This document shows positions 17,399 through 24,863 of a stretch of DNA of 64,000 bases, piece after piece. Position 1 is the stretch's first letter. Each line of letters opens with the position of its first letter. The DNA comes from JANMMJ01 sp031373255. Its GTDB lineage: Bacteria; Pseudomonadota; Alphaproteobacteria; Rhizobiales; Aestuariivirgaceae. The stretch spans positions 10,356 through 74,355 of the forward strand of contig JANMMJ010000193.1 in the NCBI GenBank assembly GCA_031373255.1. Reading direction: 5' to 3'. The position numbers and the translations under genes are program-made. The notes beneath the pieces are model-generated. The model was given only the letters and a program-made list of their open reading frames with translations, ran no database searches and was not told the origin of the DNA.

Positions 17399-17850
17399 CG
17401 GCGCTCGTTGAAGAAAGACCTGAGCAGGTCACGGCCCCTTGTCTCACCGATCCCGCCATAGATCTCGGGCGCGTGATGGCAGGTCGGCTGGGTGAAGAAG
17501 CGCGGGCCGTTTTCGACAGCCCCCATCTTGGCATCGCTGGTTGCAAAGTAGAGCCGCCTGATCCGCGCAAAGGAAATTGCAGCAGCGCACATGGCGCAGG
17601 GTTCAAGCGTCACGAAGAGATCGCAGCCGTTCAGCCTTTCGCTGGCACGCTGGCGCGCCGCTTCACGAATGGCCAGTATCTCGGCATGGGCGGTCGGGTC
17701 GCTCAATTCGAGAGTGCGATTGCCGGCCGCTGCCACGATTGTGCCCGATGAATCGGCGATGACACAGCCAATGGGAACTTCGCCCCGCGCCCCTGCTGCT
17801 TCTGCTTCGGCAAATGCCCGCAACATGGGGTCTGGCGGTTCGGTTCGCAT
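17395..17850 (-). CDS. tadA: tRNA-specific adenosine deaminase
   Basis: About 151 aa with the cytidine/deoxycytidylate-deaminase zinc site: HAEILAIREAA (His and the catalytic Glu) and LEPCAMCAAAI (two Cys ligands). TadA converts the wobble adenosine of tRNA-Arg(ACG) to inosine and is essential. The start is either 17850 (MRTEPPDPMLRAF) or the inner Met at 17826; neither has a strong ribosome binding site. The frame is open further upstream but that part runs into the divergent rluB start and is non-homologous. Confidence 0.92.
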   Translation of the reverse strand: MRTEPPDPMLRAFAEAEAAGARGEVPIGCVIADSSGTIVAAAGNRTLELSDPTAHAEILAIREAARQRASERLNGCDLFVTLEPCAMCAAAISFARIRRLYFATSDAKMGAVENGPRFFTQPTCHHAPEIYGGIGETRGRDLLRSFFNERR

Positions 17851-17887
17851 TGGTGCACATGAGCGCGAAAGCGAGGGCCTGGTCAAG

Positions 17888-18658
17888 ATGAGTGAGTTCG
17901 AGGGCGAACGTGTTGCCAAGGTGATCGCGCGGGCCGGGGTCTGTTCGCGGCGCGATGCCGAAAGGCTGATCGAGGAAGGCCGGGTCACGCTGAACGGCAA
18001 GCGCATCGCAACCGCTGCCATCAACGTCACGGCGAAGGATCAGGTCCGGATCGATGGCGAATTGCTGCCGGTCAAGGACGAGCCCCGGCTGTGGCGGTAT
18101 CACAAGCCGGGCGGGCTCGTGGTCAGCCACAAGGACCCCAAGGGGCGGCCCACCGTCTTCGAGAAACTGCGCGAGCAATTGCCGCGCGTGGTTTCCATCG
18201 GGCGGCTCGACATCAATACCGAAGGTCTGCTGCTGCTCACCAATGACGGCGAGCTTGAGCGGCTGTTGGAACTCCCCGCCACCGGCTGGGTGCGGCGCTA
18301 CCGGGTGAGGGCTTACGGGCGGGTGGATCCGCTGGCGCTCGCAAAGCTTGAGAACGGCACCGATATCGATGGCGTGCGCTATGGCCCGATCGAGGCCCGC
18401 ATCGACAAGGAACAGGGCGACAATTGCTGGCTCACCTTCGCCATCCGCGAGGGCAAGAACCGGGAGGTTAAGAAGGTCTGCGAACACCTTGGGCTCAAGG
18501 TCAACCGGCTGATCCGGGTGGCCTTCGGGCCTTTCCAGCTTGGCGAGTTGCCGCGCGGCGGTATTGAAGAAGTGCCCCGAAAGGTGCTCAAAGACCAGCT
18601 TGGCGGGAGATTCACGGACCAGCATGCGGATCGTCGGGGGAAAGTTCAAAGGGCATAG
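17888..18658 (+). CDS. rluB: 23S rRNA pseudouridine synthase (RluB/RsuA family)
   Basis: 256 aa. An N-terminal S4 RNA-binding domain (RVAKVIARAGVCSRRDAERL) is followed by the RsuA-family catalytic domain with YHKPGGLVVSHKDPKGRPT and the catalytic GRLDINTEGLLLLTNDGE (Asp in GRLD). The closing segment GKNREVKKVCEHLGLKVNRL is also family-typical. RluB modifies U2605 of 23S rRNA; RluE/RluF-type specificity cannot be fully excluded. ATG 17888 opens the S4 domain. It overlaps rsmD by 35 bp in another frame, so the two form a co-translated rRNA-modification pair. Confidence 0.92.
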   Translation: MSEFEGERVAKVIARAGVCSRRDAERLIEEGRVTLNGKRIATAAINVTAKDQVRIDGELLPVKDEPRLWRYHKPGGLVVSHKDPKGRPTVFEKLREQLPRVVSIGRLDINTEGLLLLTNDGELERLLELPATGWVRRYRVRAYGRVDPLALAKLENGTDIDGVRYGPIEARIDKEQGDNCWLTFAIREGKNREVKKVCEHLGLKVNRLIRVAFGPFQLGELPRGGIEEVPRKVLKDQLGGRFTDQHADRRGKVQRA

Positions 18659-19181
18659 TCTCGCTTCGCCTTCAGGCCAATCGACGCGGCCCACCTCCGA
18701 CCGCACCCGCGAGGCCATTTTCAACATCCTGGCGCACGGCATTGACGGCCTCGATCTCGAAGGGACCCGGGTGCTCGATCTCTTTGCCGGCACGGGAGCG
18801 CTCGGTCTTGAGGCGCTGTCGCGCGGCGCAAAATTTGCCCAGTTCATCGACGAGAGTGCTGAAGCGCGCGGCCTGATCCGGCGCAATGCGGATTCACTTG
18901 GACTGATCGGCCAGTGCAAGATCTGGCGGCGCGATGCCACAAGGCTTGGCCCCTGCCCGCCACAACCGGTCTTCGATCTCGTCTTTGCCGACCCGCCCTA
19001 TGGCAAGGGCCTGGGCGAAAAGGCGCTGAAGTCGCTCGTTGATGGCGGCTGGCTGGTTCCGGGCGCTGTGGTGGTGCTTGAGGAGGCAGTGAAGGCCGAG
19101 ATCGCGGAGGTGGCCGGTCTCACGCAGATCGACCGGCGGGACTACGGCGATACCCAGGTGCGGATCTACCGGTCAGCATAA
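18624..19181 (+). CDS. rsmD: 16S rRNA (guanine966-N2)-methyltransferase
   Basis: 185 aa, SAM-dependent. The start MRIVGGKFKGHSLASP and RPTSDRTREAIFNIL are the RsmD signature, followed by the SAM motif VLDLFAGTGALGLEALSRGA and the catalytic FADPPYGKG (DPPY, for exocyclic amine methylation). It modifies G966 of 16S rRNA in the 30S head. It starts inside the 3' end of rluB. A palindrome follows immediately after its stop. Confidence 0.95.
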   Translation: MRIVGGKFKGHSLASPSGQSTRPTSDRTREAIFNILAHGIDGLDLEGTRVLDLFAGTGALGLEALSRGAKFAQFIDESAEARGLIRRNADSLGLIGQCKIWRRDATRLGPCPPQPVFDLVFADPPYGKGLGEKALKSLVDGGWLVPGAVVVLEEAVKAEIAEVAGLTQIDRRDYGDTQVRIYRSA

Positions 19182-19209
19182 TTCCCTTCGCCCCCTTCGG
19201 GAGGGAATT
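19180..19209. terminator. Palindrome between the rsmD and mutL 3' ends
   Basis: AATTCCCT (19180-19187) pairs with AGGGAATT (19202-19209), with a C/G-rich inner stretch. It sits between the convergent ends of rsmD and mutL, where a bidirectional terminator would be expected. No proper T run follows on either strand, so intrinsic termination would be weak. Confidence 0.45.
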
Positions 19210-19216
19210 AAAATGC

Positions 19217-20932
19217 TCACTTCCGGCCGAACAATCTCTCGATGTCGGACAGCTTGAGTTCGATGAATGTCGGCCGGCCGTGATTGCACTGGCTGGCATT
19301 GGGGGTTTGCTCCATTTCGCGGAGCAGCGCGTTCATTTCCTCGGGGCGGAGCTTGCGGCCGGAGCGGACCGAGTGATGGCAGGCCATGGTGGCGAGGACG
19401 TGATTGACGCGTTCCTCGATGGCGGTCGAACTTCCGAGACCTGCCAGATCGTCCGCCACATCGCGCACCAGACCCCGGATATCGCCGCTGGCGAGGGCGG
19501 CGGGAACTTCGCGCACCAGGATCGCCGTCTCGCCAAAGCGTTCGAGCGACAGGCCGGACTGAGCCAGAATTTCACCCGCGGCGGCCAGCCGCTCGATTGA
19601 TGCGGGATCGAGATCGATCACCTCGGGCACAAGTAGCGGCTGGGTGGCGATGCCCTGCCCGGCACGCTCGCGTTTGAGGCGCTCATAGACGAGGCGCTCG
19701 TGCGCCGCGTGCTGGTCGATAAGCATCATGCCTTCCGCCGTCTGGGTGACGATATAGTTGTCGTGAAGCTGGGCCCGCGCAGCGCCGAGCGGATAGGCCA
19801 TCTGGCCGGGCTCCGGCTCGCTAAGAGCTGCGTCCAGCGGCATATTCATGTCGAAAGCGGCCTGGGGTGCTGCGAAGCCGGAGAAGGGCCGGGGTGGGGA
19901 CGGCCTGAAACTTGCCAGCGTGGCGCGGCCGAGCGAGGTGTTGCCTTCGCCCGCACCCCGGCCCAGCGCATTGCGGATGGCGGAGACGATGGCGCTCCTC
20001 ACCTGGCCTGAGTCACGGAAGCGCACCTCGGCCTTGGCAGGATGCACGTTGACATCGACGCGGCCCGGGGGACAGGTCAGGAACAGCACGATTGCCGGAT
20101 AACGGGCGCCCGCCATCAGGTCGGCATAGGCGCCACGAATGGCGCCGCCCATGAGCTTGTCGCGCACCGGGCGGCCATTGACGAACATGTACTGCATGTT
20201 GCTCTGGGCCCGGGTGAAGGTCGGAAGGCCGGCATAGCCCTCGATCGCGACATCCTCCACCTCTGCGCGGATCGGCCTGGCGTTCTCGATGAAGTCGGCG
20301 CCGACAATGCGCCTGATGCGCTGCTCCAGCGTTTCACCCTTCGGCACATCGACAAGGCGGCGCTCTTCTGTCGCAAACGAGAAGGCGGCTTGGGGATGGG
20401 CGAGCGCCAGGCGGCGCACCACGTCGGCGGCCTCGGCGGTTTCGGCGCGGTCGCTTTTCAAGAATTTCAGGCGGGCCGGCACGGCAAAGAACAGGTCGCT
20501 GACCGTCACTTCGGTTCCGGCATTGCGCGCCGCCGGGCGAAGTGGGGATACCGCGCCACCCTGCACCGCGATTTCATGGGCAGCGCCATCACCGCTGCGG
20601 GAAACGATGGCGAGCCTGCTCACCGCGCCGATGGAGGGCAGTGCTTCACCACGGAAGCCAAGGGTGCGGATGTCGACCAGATCCTCGTCGGACAATTTGG
20701 AAGTGGCGTGGCGCTCGATTGATAGCGCGAGGTCTTGCGGCGGCATGCCGCTGCCATCGTCGCTGACGCGGATCAGCGCCTTGCCGCCACCGCGAAACAC
20801 CACATCGACCGATTGCGCACCAGCATCGAGGGCGTTTTCGACAAGCTCCTTGACCACGCTCGCGGGGCGCTCGATGACTTCGCCCGCGGCAATGCGGTTT
20901 ACGGTTGCTTCGGCCAGCCGACGGATGGACAT
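19217..20932 (-). CDS. mutL: DNA mismatch repair protein MutL with endonuclease motif
   Basis: 571 aa. The GHKL ATPase half is clear: NRIAAGEVIERPASVVKELV, ENALDAGA, DDGSGM and RGEALPSIGAVS. After a proline-rich linker, the C-terminal dimerisation domain carries IDQHAAHERLVYE, which fits the DQHA(x)2E(x)4E nicking motif, plus ACHHSVRSG and QCNHGRPTF. This makes it the latent-endonuclease type that replaces MutH in most bacteria. It couples mismatch recognition by MutS to strand removal. The gene is transcribed away from the M16 operon end, 27 bp from the inactive-type M16 gene upstream, so read-through is possible. Confidence 0.97.
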   Translation of the reverse strand: MSIRRLAEATVNRIAAGEVIERPASVVKELVENALDAGAQSVDVVFRGGGKALIRVSDDGSGMPPQDLALSIERHATSKLSDEDLVDIRTLGFRGEALPSIGAVSRLAIVSRSGDGAAHEIAVQGGAVSPLRPAARNAGTEVTVSDLFFAVPARLKFLKSDRAETAEAADVVRRLALAHPQAAFSFATEERRLVDVPKGETLEQRIRRIVGADFIENARPIRAEVEDVAIEGYAGLPTFTRAQSNMQYMFVNGRPVRDKLMGGAIRGAYADLMAGARYPAIVLFLTCPPGRVDVNVHPAKAEVRFRDSGQVRSAIVSAIRNALGRGAGEGNTSLGRATLASFRPSPPRPFSGFAAPQAAFDMNMPLDAALSEPEPGQMAYPLGAARAQLHDNYIVTQTAEGMMLIDQHAAHERLVYERLKRERAGQGIATQPLLVPEVIDLDPASIERLAAAGEILAQSGLSLERFGETAILVREVPAALASGDIRGLVRDVADDLAGLGSSTAIEERVNHVLATMACHHSVRSGRKLRPEEMNALLREMEQTPNASQCNHGRPTFIELKLSDIERLFGRK

Positions 20933-20959
20933 GGCGCGGAGATTAGCAGATTCGCGAGC

Positions 20960-22291
20960 CTATCCAGCGGTTCCCGGCGCCTGCACGCCAACCGGGCGGC
21001 CAACGATGGTGATGTTCATCTCATCGGGCCTGACGAGGCGTTTGGCCTGCGCCCTGGCCTGATCCAGCGTCACGGCCTCGATCAGGTCATTGCGGGTGTT
21101 GATATAGCCGAGCCCCAAATCGTCCTGCTGGATGCCGAGAAGCTGGCTGGCGATCTTGGCATTCGAGTCAAAGCGGAGCGCATAGGAACCGGTGAGATAG
21201 GTCTTGGCGTCGGCCAGTTCGTCAGCGGTCGGGCCTTCCTCGGCATAGCGGCGCATGACGTCCTTGGTGACGTCGATGGCTTCCTTGGCCTTCTCGTTGC
21301 GGGTGCCGACCGAGCCCAGGAACAGGCCGGCGTGATCAAGCGGATAGAGTCCGGCGCCGATGCCATAGGTCAGGCCGCGCTTTTCACGAATTTCCGTCGT
21401 CAGGCGCGAGCCGAAGCCGCCGCCACCCAGAATGAAGCTCATCACATAGGCGGGGATGAAGTCCTTGTCGGAGCGGAGAATGCCATCATGGCCGAACATG
21501 ATGATGCTCTGGGGAATGTCGCGGTCGATGATCTTGAGGCTCGGTCCCTTGGCGAAGATTGCGGCAGCGGGCGGCGCAACCGGATCGGTATCGGGGAGTT
21601 CGCCGAAGGATTCATCGAGCAGGCGGGACAGGGTTTCGGCATCGATATCGCCCACCACCGAAAGCCTCAGTGACTTGCGCGTGAACAATGCCTTGTGCAG
21701 CGCCTTGAGATCGTCCGTCGTAATGGCCGCGATCGATTCAGGCGTTCCCTCGCTGTCGCGGGCATAGGGGTGATCGTTGAAACCCGCCATCATCCAGGCA
21801 TTGGAGGCAATGCGGTCGGGATCTTCGCGATTCTGCTGTGCGCCGATCAGGAACTGGCCGCGCACCCGTTCCATCGGTGCCTTGTCGAAATGCGGATAGG
21901 TGAGCGCGAGCTTCAGCAGGCCGAAAGCGGCATCGCGGTTGCGGCTGAGGGTCTGGAAGGTGCCCTCAAAGTGATCGAGGCTCGATTCGAACGAGAGCTT
22001 CATGGCGAGTTCGTCGCGCTTGGCCTGGAAGGCCTGCGAGTCGAGCGGGCCTGCCCCTTCGTCGAGCATGCCGGTCAGGAAGTGGGCCAGGCCTTCCTTG
22101 CCCTTGGGATCGTGGGCGCCGCCGCCGCTGAAGGAGAAACTCATGGCGATCAGCGGAATGGTGTGATCCTCGACCAGCCAGGCGGTCACGCCCTTCGCAC
22201 TTTTCACTTCCTTGATGTCGAGAGCAAAGGCCGGCGTCAGTCCGGCGACGAAAACCAGCAATACCGCAATGAGCCTGTAGACAGAACGCAT
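20960..22291 (-). CDS. M16-family peptidase homologue, inactive-type subunit
   Basis: 443 aa with a signal peptide (MRSVYRLIAVLLVFVAGLTP). The fold is M16 but the zinc motif HxxEH is replaced by AHFLTGMLDEGAG, so it lacks the metal site. It keeps the substrate-binding Arg/Tyr region (REKRGLTYGIGAGLYP) that characterises the non-catalytic partner in heterodimeric M16B peptidases. ATG 22291 is preceded by GGAGAAG and opens a clean signal peptide; ATGs at 22297 and 22306 are possible. It follows the catalytic subunit gene with almost no gap. Together they should form a periplasmic heterodimeric peptidase. Confidence 0.92.
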   Translation of the reverse strand: MRSVYRLIAVLLVFVAGLTPAFALDIKEVKSAKGVTAWLVEDHTIPLIAMSFSFSGGGAHDPKGKEGLAHFLTGMLDEGAGPLDSQAFQAKRDELAMKLSFESSLDHFEGTFQTLSRNRDAAFGLLKLALTYPHFDKAPMERVRGQFLIGAQQNREDPDRIASNAWMMAGFNDHPYARDSEGTPESIAAITTDDLKALHKALFTRKSLRLSVVGDIDAETLSRLLDESFGELPDTDPVAPPAAAIFAKGPSLKIIDRDIPQSIIMFGHDGILRSDKDFIPAYVMSFILGGGGFGSRLTTEIREKRGLTYGIGAGLYPLDHAGLFLGSVGTRNEKAKEAIDVTKDVMRRYAEEGPTADELADAKTYLTGSYALRFDSNAKIASQLLGIQQDDLGLGYINTRNDLIEAVTLDQARAQAKRLVRPDEMNITIVGRPVGVQAPGTAG

Positions 22292-22309
22292 GATCATCTT
22301 CTCCATGGC

Positions 22310-23701
22310 TCAGTTCACGCTCGATTCCGGTGCAACCGGCTGGGGCGGCTCGCCCGAAGTGGCGGTTATGGTAGGTGTCATCACGCCGGTCACCGACCTT
22401 CGCATGTCGATCACCTTGATGGCGGCGGCCTTGATATCGTCGGCTGTTACGGCTTCGACTTCCTTGTCCCAGCCGAGCACGTCCGCAACGGTGGACCCAG
22501 TCGTCAGGGCAGCGCCAAACATGCGCGCCAGCGAAGACTGGCTATCGAGGGCATAGACCGTATCAGCGAGCAGCTTGTTCTTGGCGCGCTCGATCTCGCC
22601 CGTTGTAACGCCGTTCTTGAGGACGTCGGCCAGAACCTCGTCGATCCCGGCCTCAACCTTTGCCACGTCGCCGCCCGGCACCGGTGTGCCGTAAACGCCG
22701 AAGGTGCCACTGTCGAGATGATCGCCGGAGAACCATGCAGCAGTATATGAGGCGGTCTGATCCTGGATCACGAGCTTCCTGTAGAGCCGGCTGGTGGCGC
22801 CGCCGCCCAGGATTTCGGCCAGGATGTCGAGGGCTTCGGCCTCGCGCGGCAGGGCCTTCGAGTAGGATGGGCCAAGATAGCTCCGCTGCACGGCCGGATT
22901 GGCAGCACGCGGATCGGACATGATCACGCGCCTCGCCGCGATTGGTTCGGGTTCGGCGGCACGGGCCCGGGCCTTCGGTTCAAAGGTATTCTTCAGCTTG
23001 CCGTAATACTCGTTGGCGAGTTTTTCGATTTCGTCGCGGCTCACGTCGCCGGCCACGACGAGCACGGCGTTGGCTGGCGTGTAATGCTTCCGGTAAAAGC
23101 TGATGGCGTCTTCCTTGCTCAGCTGTTCCATCTGGTTGCGCCAGCCGATCACCGGCTTGCCATAAGGATGAGCCGTGTACATTGCGGCATCGAGCTGCTC
23201 GCCGAGCAGGCTCTGCGGATCGTTGTCGGTGCGCTCGCGGCGCTCTTCGAGGATCACGTCACGCTCTGGCAGAACCTCCTTGTCGGTGAGGATCAGGTTC
23301 TGCATGCGGTCGGATTCCATCTGCATCATGAGCGGCAGGCGCTCCTTGGCGATGTGCTGGAAGTAAGCCGTGTAATCCTGGTCGGTGAAGGCGTTCTCCT
23401 CGCCGCCGTTCTTGCGCACCACCTGGCTGAACTGGCCGGCGGGGAATGTCGGAGTACCCTTGAAAAGCAAATGTTCCAGGAAGTGAGCGACGCCGGCCTC
23501 GCCCTCAGGCTCGTCGGCCGCGCCGGCGCGATACCAGACCATGTGCGTCACCACGGGGGCGCGATGATCCGGGATCACCACAACCTGCATTCCGTTGGCC
23601 AGCGTGAAGGTCGAGACATCGACGTTCAAGGCCTTCGCGGCGGTGGCTGGCCACGGCATCAAGAGCGCGGCGGAGAGAAATGCCGCCTTCAGAAAACGCA
23701 T
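22310..23701 (-). CDS. M16-family zinc metallopeptidase, catalytic-type subunit
   Basis: 463 aa with a signal peptide (MRFLKAAFLSAALLMPWPAT, then AAKA). The inverted zinc motif is intact in VAHFLEHLLFKGTPTFPAG, with NGGEENAFTDQDYTAYF and a downstream Glu region completing the site. Length and order fit M16B processing-peptidase-like proteins. It lies upstream of the inactive-type partner and downstream of a lipoprotein, LspA and IleS in the same direction. The likely place of action is the periplasm. Its substrate is unknown. Confidence 0.95.
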   Translation of the reverse strand: MRFLKAAFLSAALLMPWPATAAKALNVDVSTFTLANGMQVVVIPDHRAPVVTHMVWYRAGAADEPEGEAGVAHFLEHLLFKGTPTFPAGQFSQVVRKNGGEENAFTDQDYTAYFQHIAKERLPLMMQMESDRMQNLILTDKEVLPERDVILEERRERTDNDPQSLLGEQLDAAMYTAHPYGKPVIGWRNQMEQLSKEDAISFYRKHYTPANAVLVVAGDVSRDEIEKLANEYYGKLKNTFEPKARARAAEPEPIAARRVIMSDPRAANPAVQRSYLGPSYSKALPREAEALDILAEILGGGATSRLYRKLVIQDQTASYTAAWFSGDHLDSGTFGVYGTPVPGGDVAKVEAGIDEVLADVLKNGVTTGEIERAKNKLLADTVYALDSQSSLARMFGAALTTGSTVADVLGWDKEVEAVTADDIKAAAIKVIDMRRSVTGVMTPTITATSGEPPQPVAPESSVN

Positions 23702-23783
23702 GCGTCACTCCAGTTCAACTGTTGTACTGTTCAAATCGATATGTGTGGCATTGAAGCGGCAGGCAGAAATCAATTCTGGGTCA

Positions 23784-24287
23784 TCAGCCGTCTTTGAATA
23801 GATCACCGATGTTGTAGATGGTGCCGTAGTTCGGGTTGGCGCGCTGCTTTTCAGCCTTCTGGGCGGCCCAAAGTTCGGTGTTGAGCGTGGCCTGGCTCTT
23901 GGCGGTGCCATCCGGATTGGTCTTGGAGATGCCGTAGCGGGTGTAAATGTCGTCGGCCGGGGTAGGCCGTGCGACGGCCGCGGCCTGGGTCTGCGGGGCA
24001 ACGGGCTGGCTTGCCTCGGCGGTTGCCGAAACAGTGTTGTCGCTGGGCGGAACGGTTGCGGCACCGGCAACGGACGTGCTGGTCAGCTGGCCATCTTCCT
24101 CGGCCACCGTGGTGGCGGGGGCAGGCAATTGCAGATCGGGCGGCATCGACAGCGACTGGGTCGTGCGGATCTGGGTTTCGTCCGGAGTGCCCTTGGAATT
24201 GATCAGGTTGGTCATGCCGGTGGTGCTGCAGCCCTGGATCAGGGCGGCCAGGCTGGCTATCGCTGCGACATTGCTAAATCGGGTCAT
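23784..24287 (-). CDS. Small lipoprotein, BamF-like (DUF3035-like)
   Basis: 167 aa. MTRFSNVAAIASLAALIQGC is a lipoprotein signal peptide with the modified Cys at the end of ALIQGC. After the Cys the protein is disordered and rich in Ala, Pro, Thr and Gln, with TPDETQIRTTQSLSMPPDLQ. This resembles the 'PDEF...PLxLPPD' core of the alphaproteobacterial DUF3035/BamF family, which associates with the outer-membrane barrel assembly complex. The assignment is from memory of the motif and is moderate. Starts upstream of 24287 are rejected because the signal peptide begins here. It lies between lspA, which matures lipoproteins, and the M16 pair. Confidence 0.72.
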   Translation of the reverse strand: MTRFSNVAAIASLAALIQGCSTTGMTNLINSKGTPDETQIRTTQSLSMPPDLQLPAPATTVAEEDGQLTSTSVAGAATVPPSDNTVSATAEASQPVAPQTQAAAVARPTPADDIYTRYGISKTNPDGTAKSQATLNTELWAAQKAEKQRANPNYGTIYNIGDLFKDG

Positions 24288-24345
24288 TGGCAAATCTTTC
24301 CACTCCGATGGCCGCAATAATAGTGGTTTGCGGCAAAAGCGGGGC

Positions 24346-24831
24346 TCAGGTCCGGTTGCGGCCTTCCGTGAAGGATTCATACAGCAGCAGTCCCACCCCG
24401 GCAACGATTGCTACATCGGCCAGGTTAAAGACATACCAACTGAAATTCCTGACGTGGAAGTGGAACATGTCCACCACGGCGCCATAAATGGCGCGATCGA
24501 CCACGTTGGCCAGTGCGGCACCGATGATCAGGCCCAGTGCCGTTGCCGTCACCGGATGCCGGGTCCGCGCCAGCCAGCGCCACAGAACGGCGCTGATCAC
24601 CAGGCTCACCGCAATGAGCACCCAGCGGGCACTTTCCGCGTGGCTGGCAAACCAGCCGTAGGAGATGCCATAGTTCCATACCAGGATGAGGTCGAAGCCG
24701 GGCACCAGCTCAACCGGTTGTTTCGATGCGATGCCGTAGATGGCCAGGAGCCACCATTTGTGGGCCTGATCCAGCCCAAAGGTAAAAATCGCGATGACAA
24801 GGCCAAGGGCAGAAAGCGGTCCCCACATCAT
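24346..24831 (-). CDS. lspA: Lipoprotein signal peptidase (signal peptidase II)
   Basis: 161 aa with four hydrophobic segments. Two catalytic aspartates are in GAALANVVDRAIYGAVVDMF and FNLADVAIVAG, as in LspA, an inner-membrane aspartic protease that cleaves prolipoproteins after lipidation. GGGAGAAGG directly precedes the ATG pair at 24831/24828. The longer upstream frame overlaps ileS and is rejected. It is 32 bp downstream of ileS, the classic ileS-lspA arrangement, and precedes a lipoprotein gene. Confidence 0.96.
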   Translation of the reverse strand: MMWGPLSALGLVIAIFTFGLDQAHKWWLLAIYGIASKQPVELVPGFDLILVWNYGISYGWFASHAESARWVLIAVSLVISAVLWRWLARTRHPVTATALGLIIGAALANVVDRAIYGAVVDMFHFHVRNFSWYVFNLADVAIVAGVGLLLYESFTEGRNRT

Positions 24832-24863
24832 CCTTCTCCCTTCGCCAACGCGGGGCGTTGACG

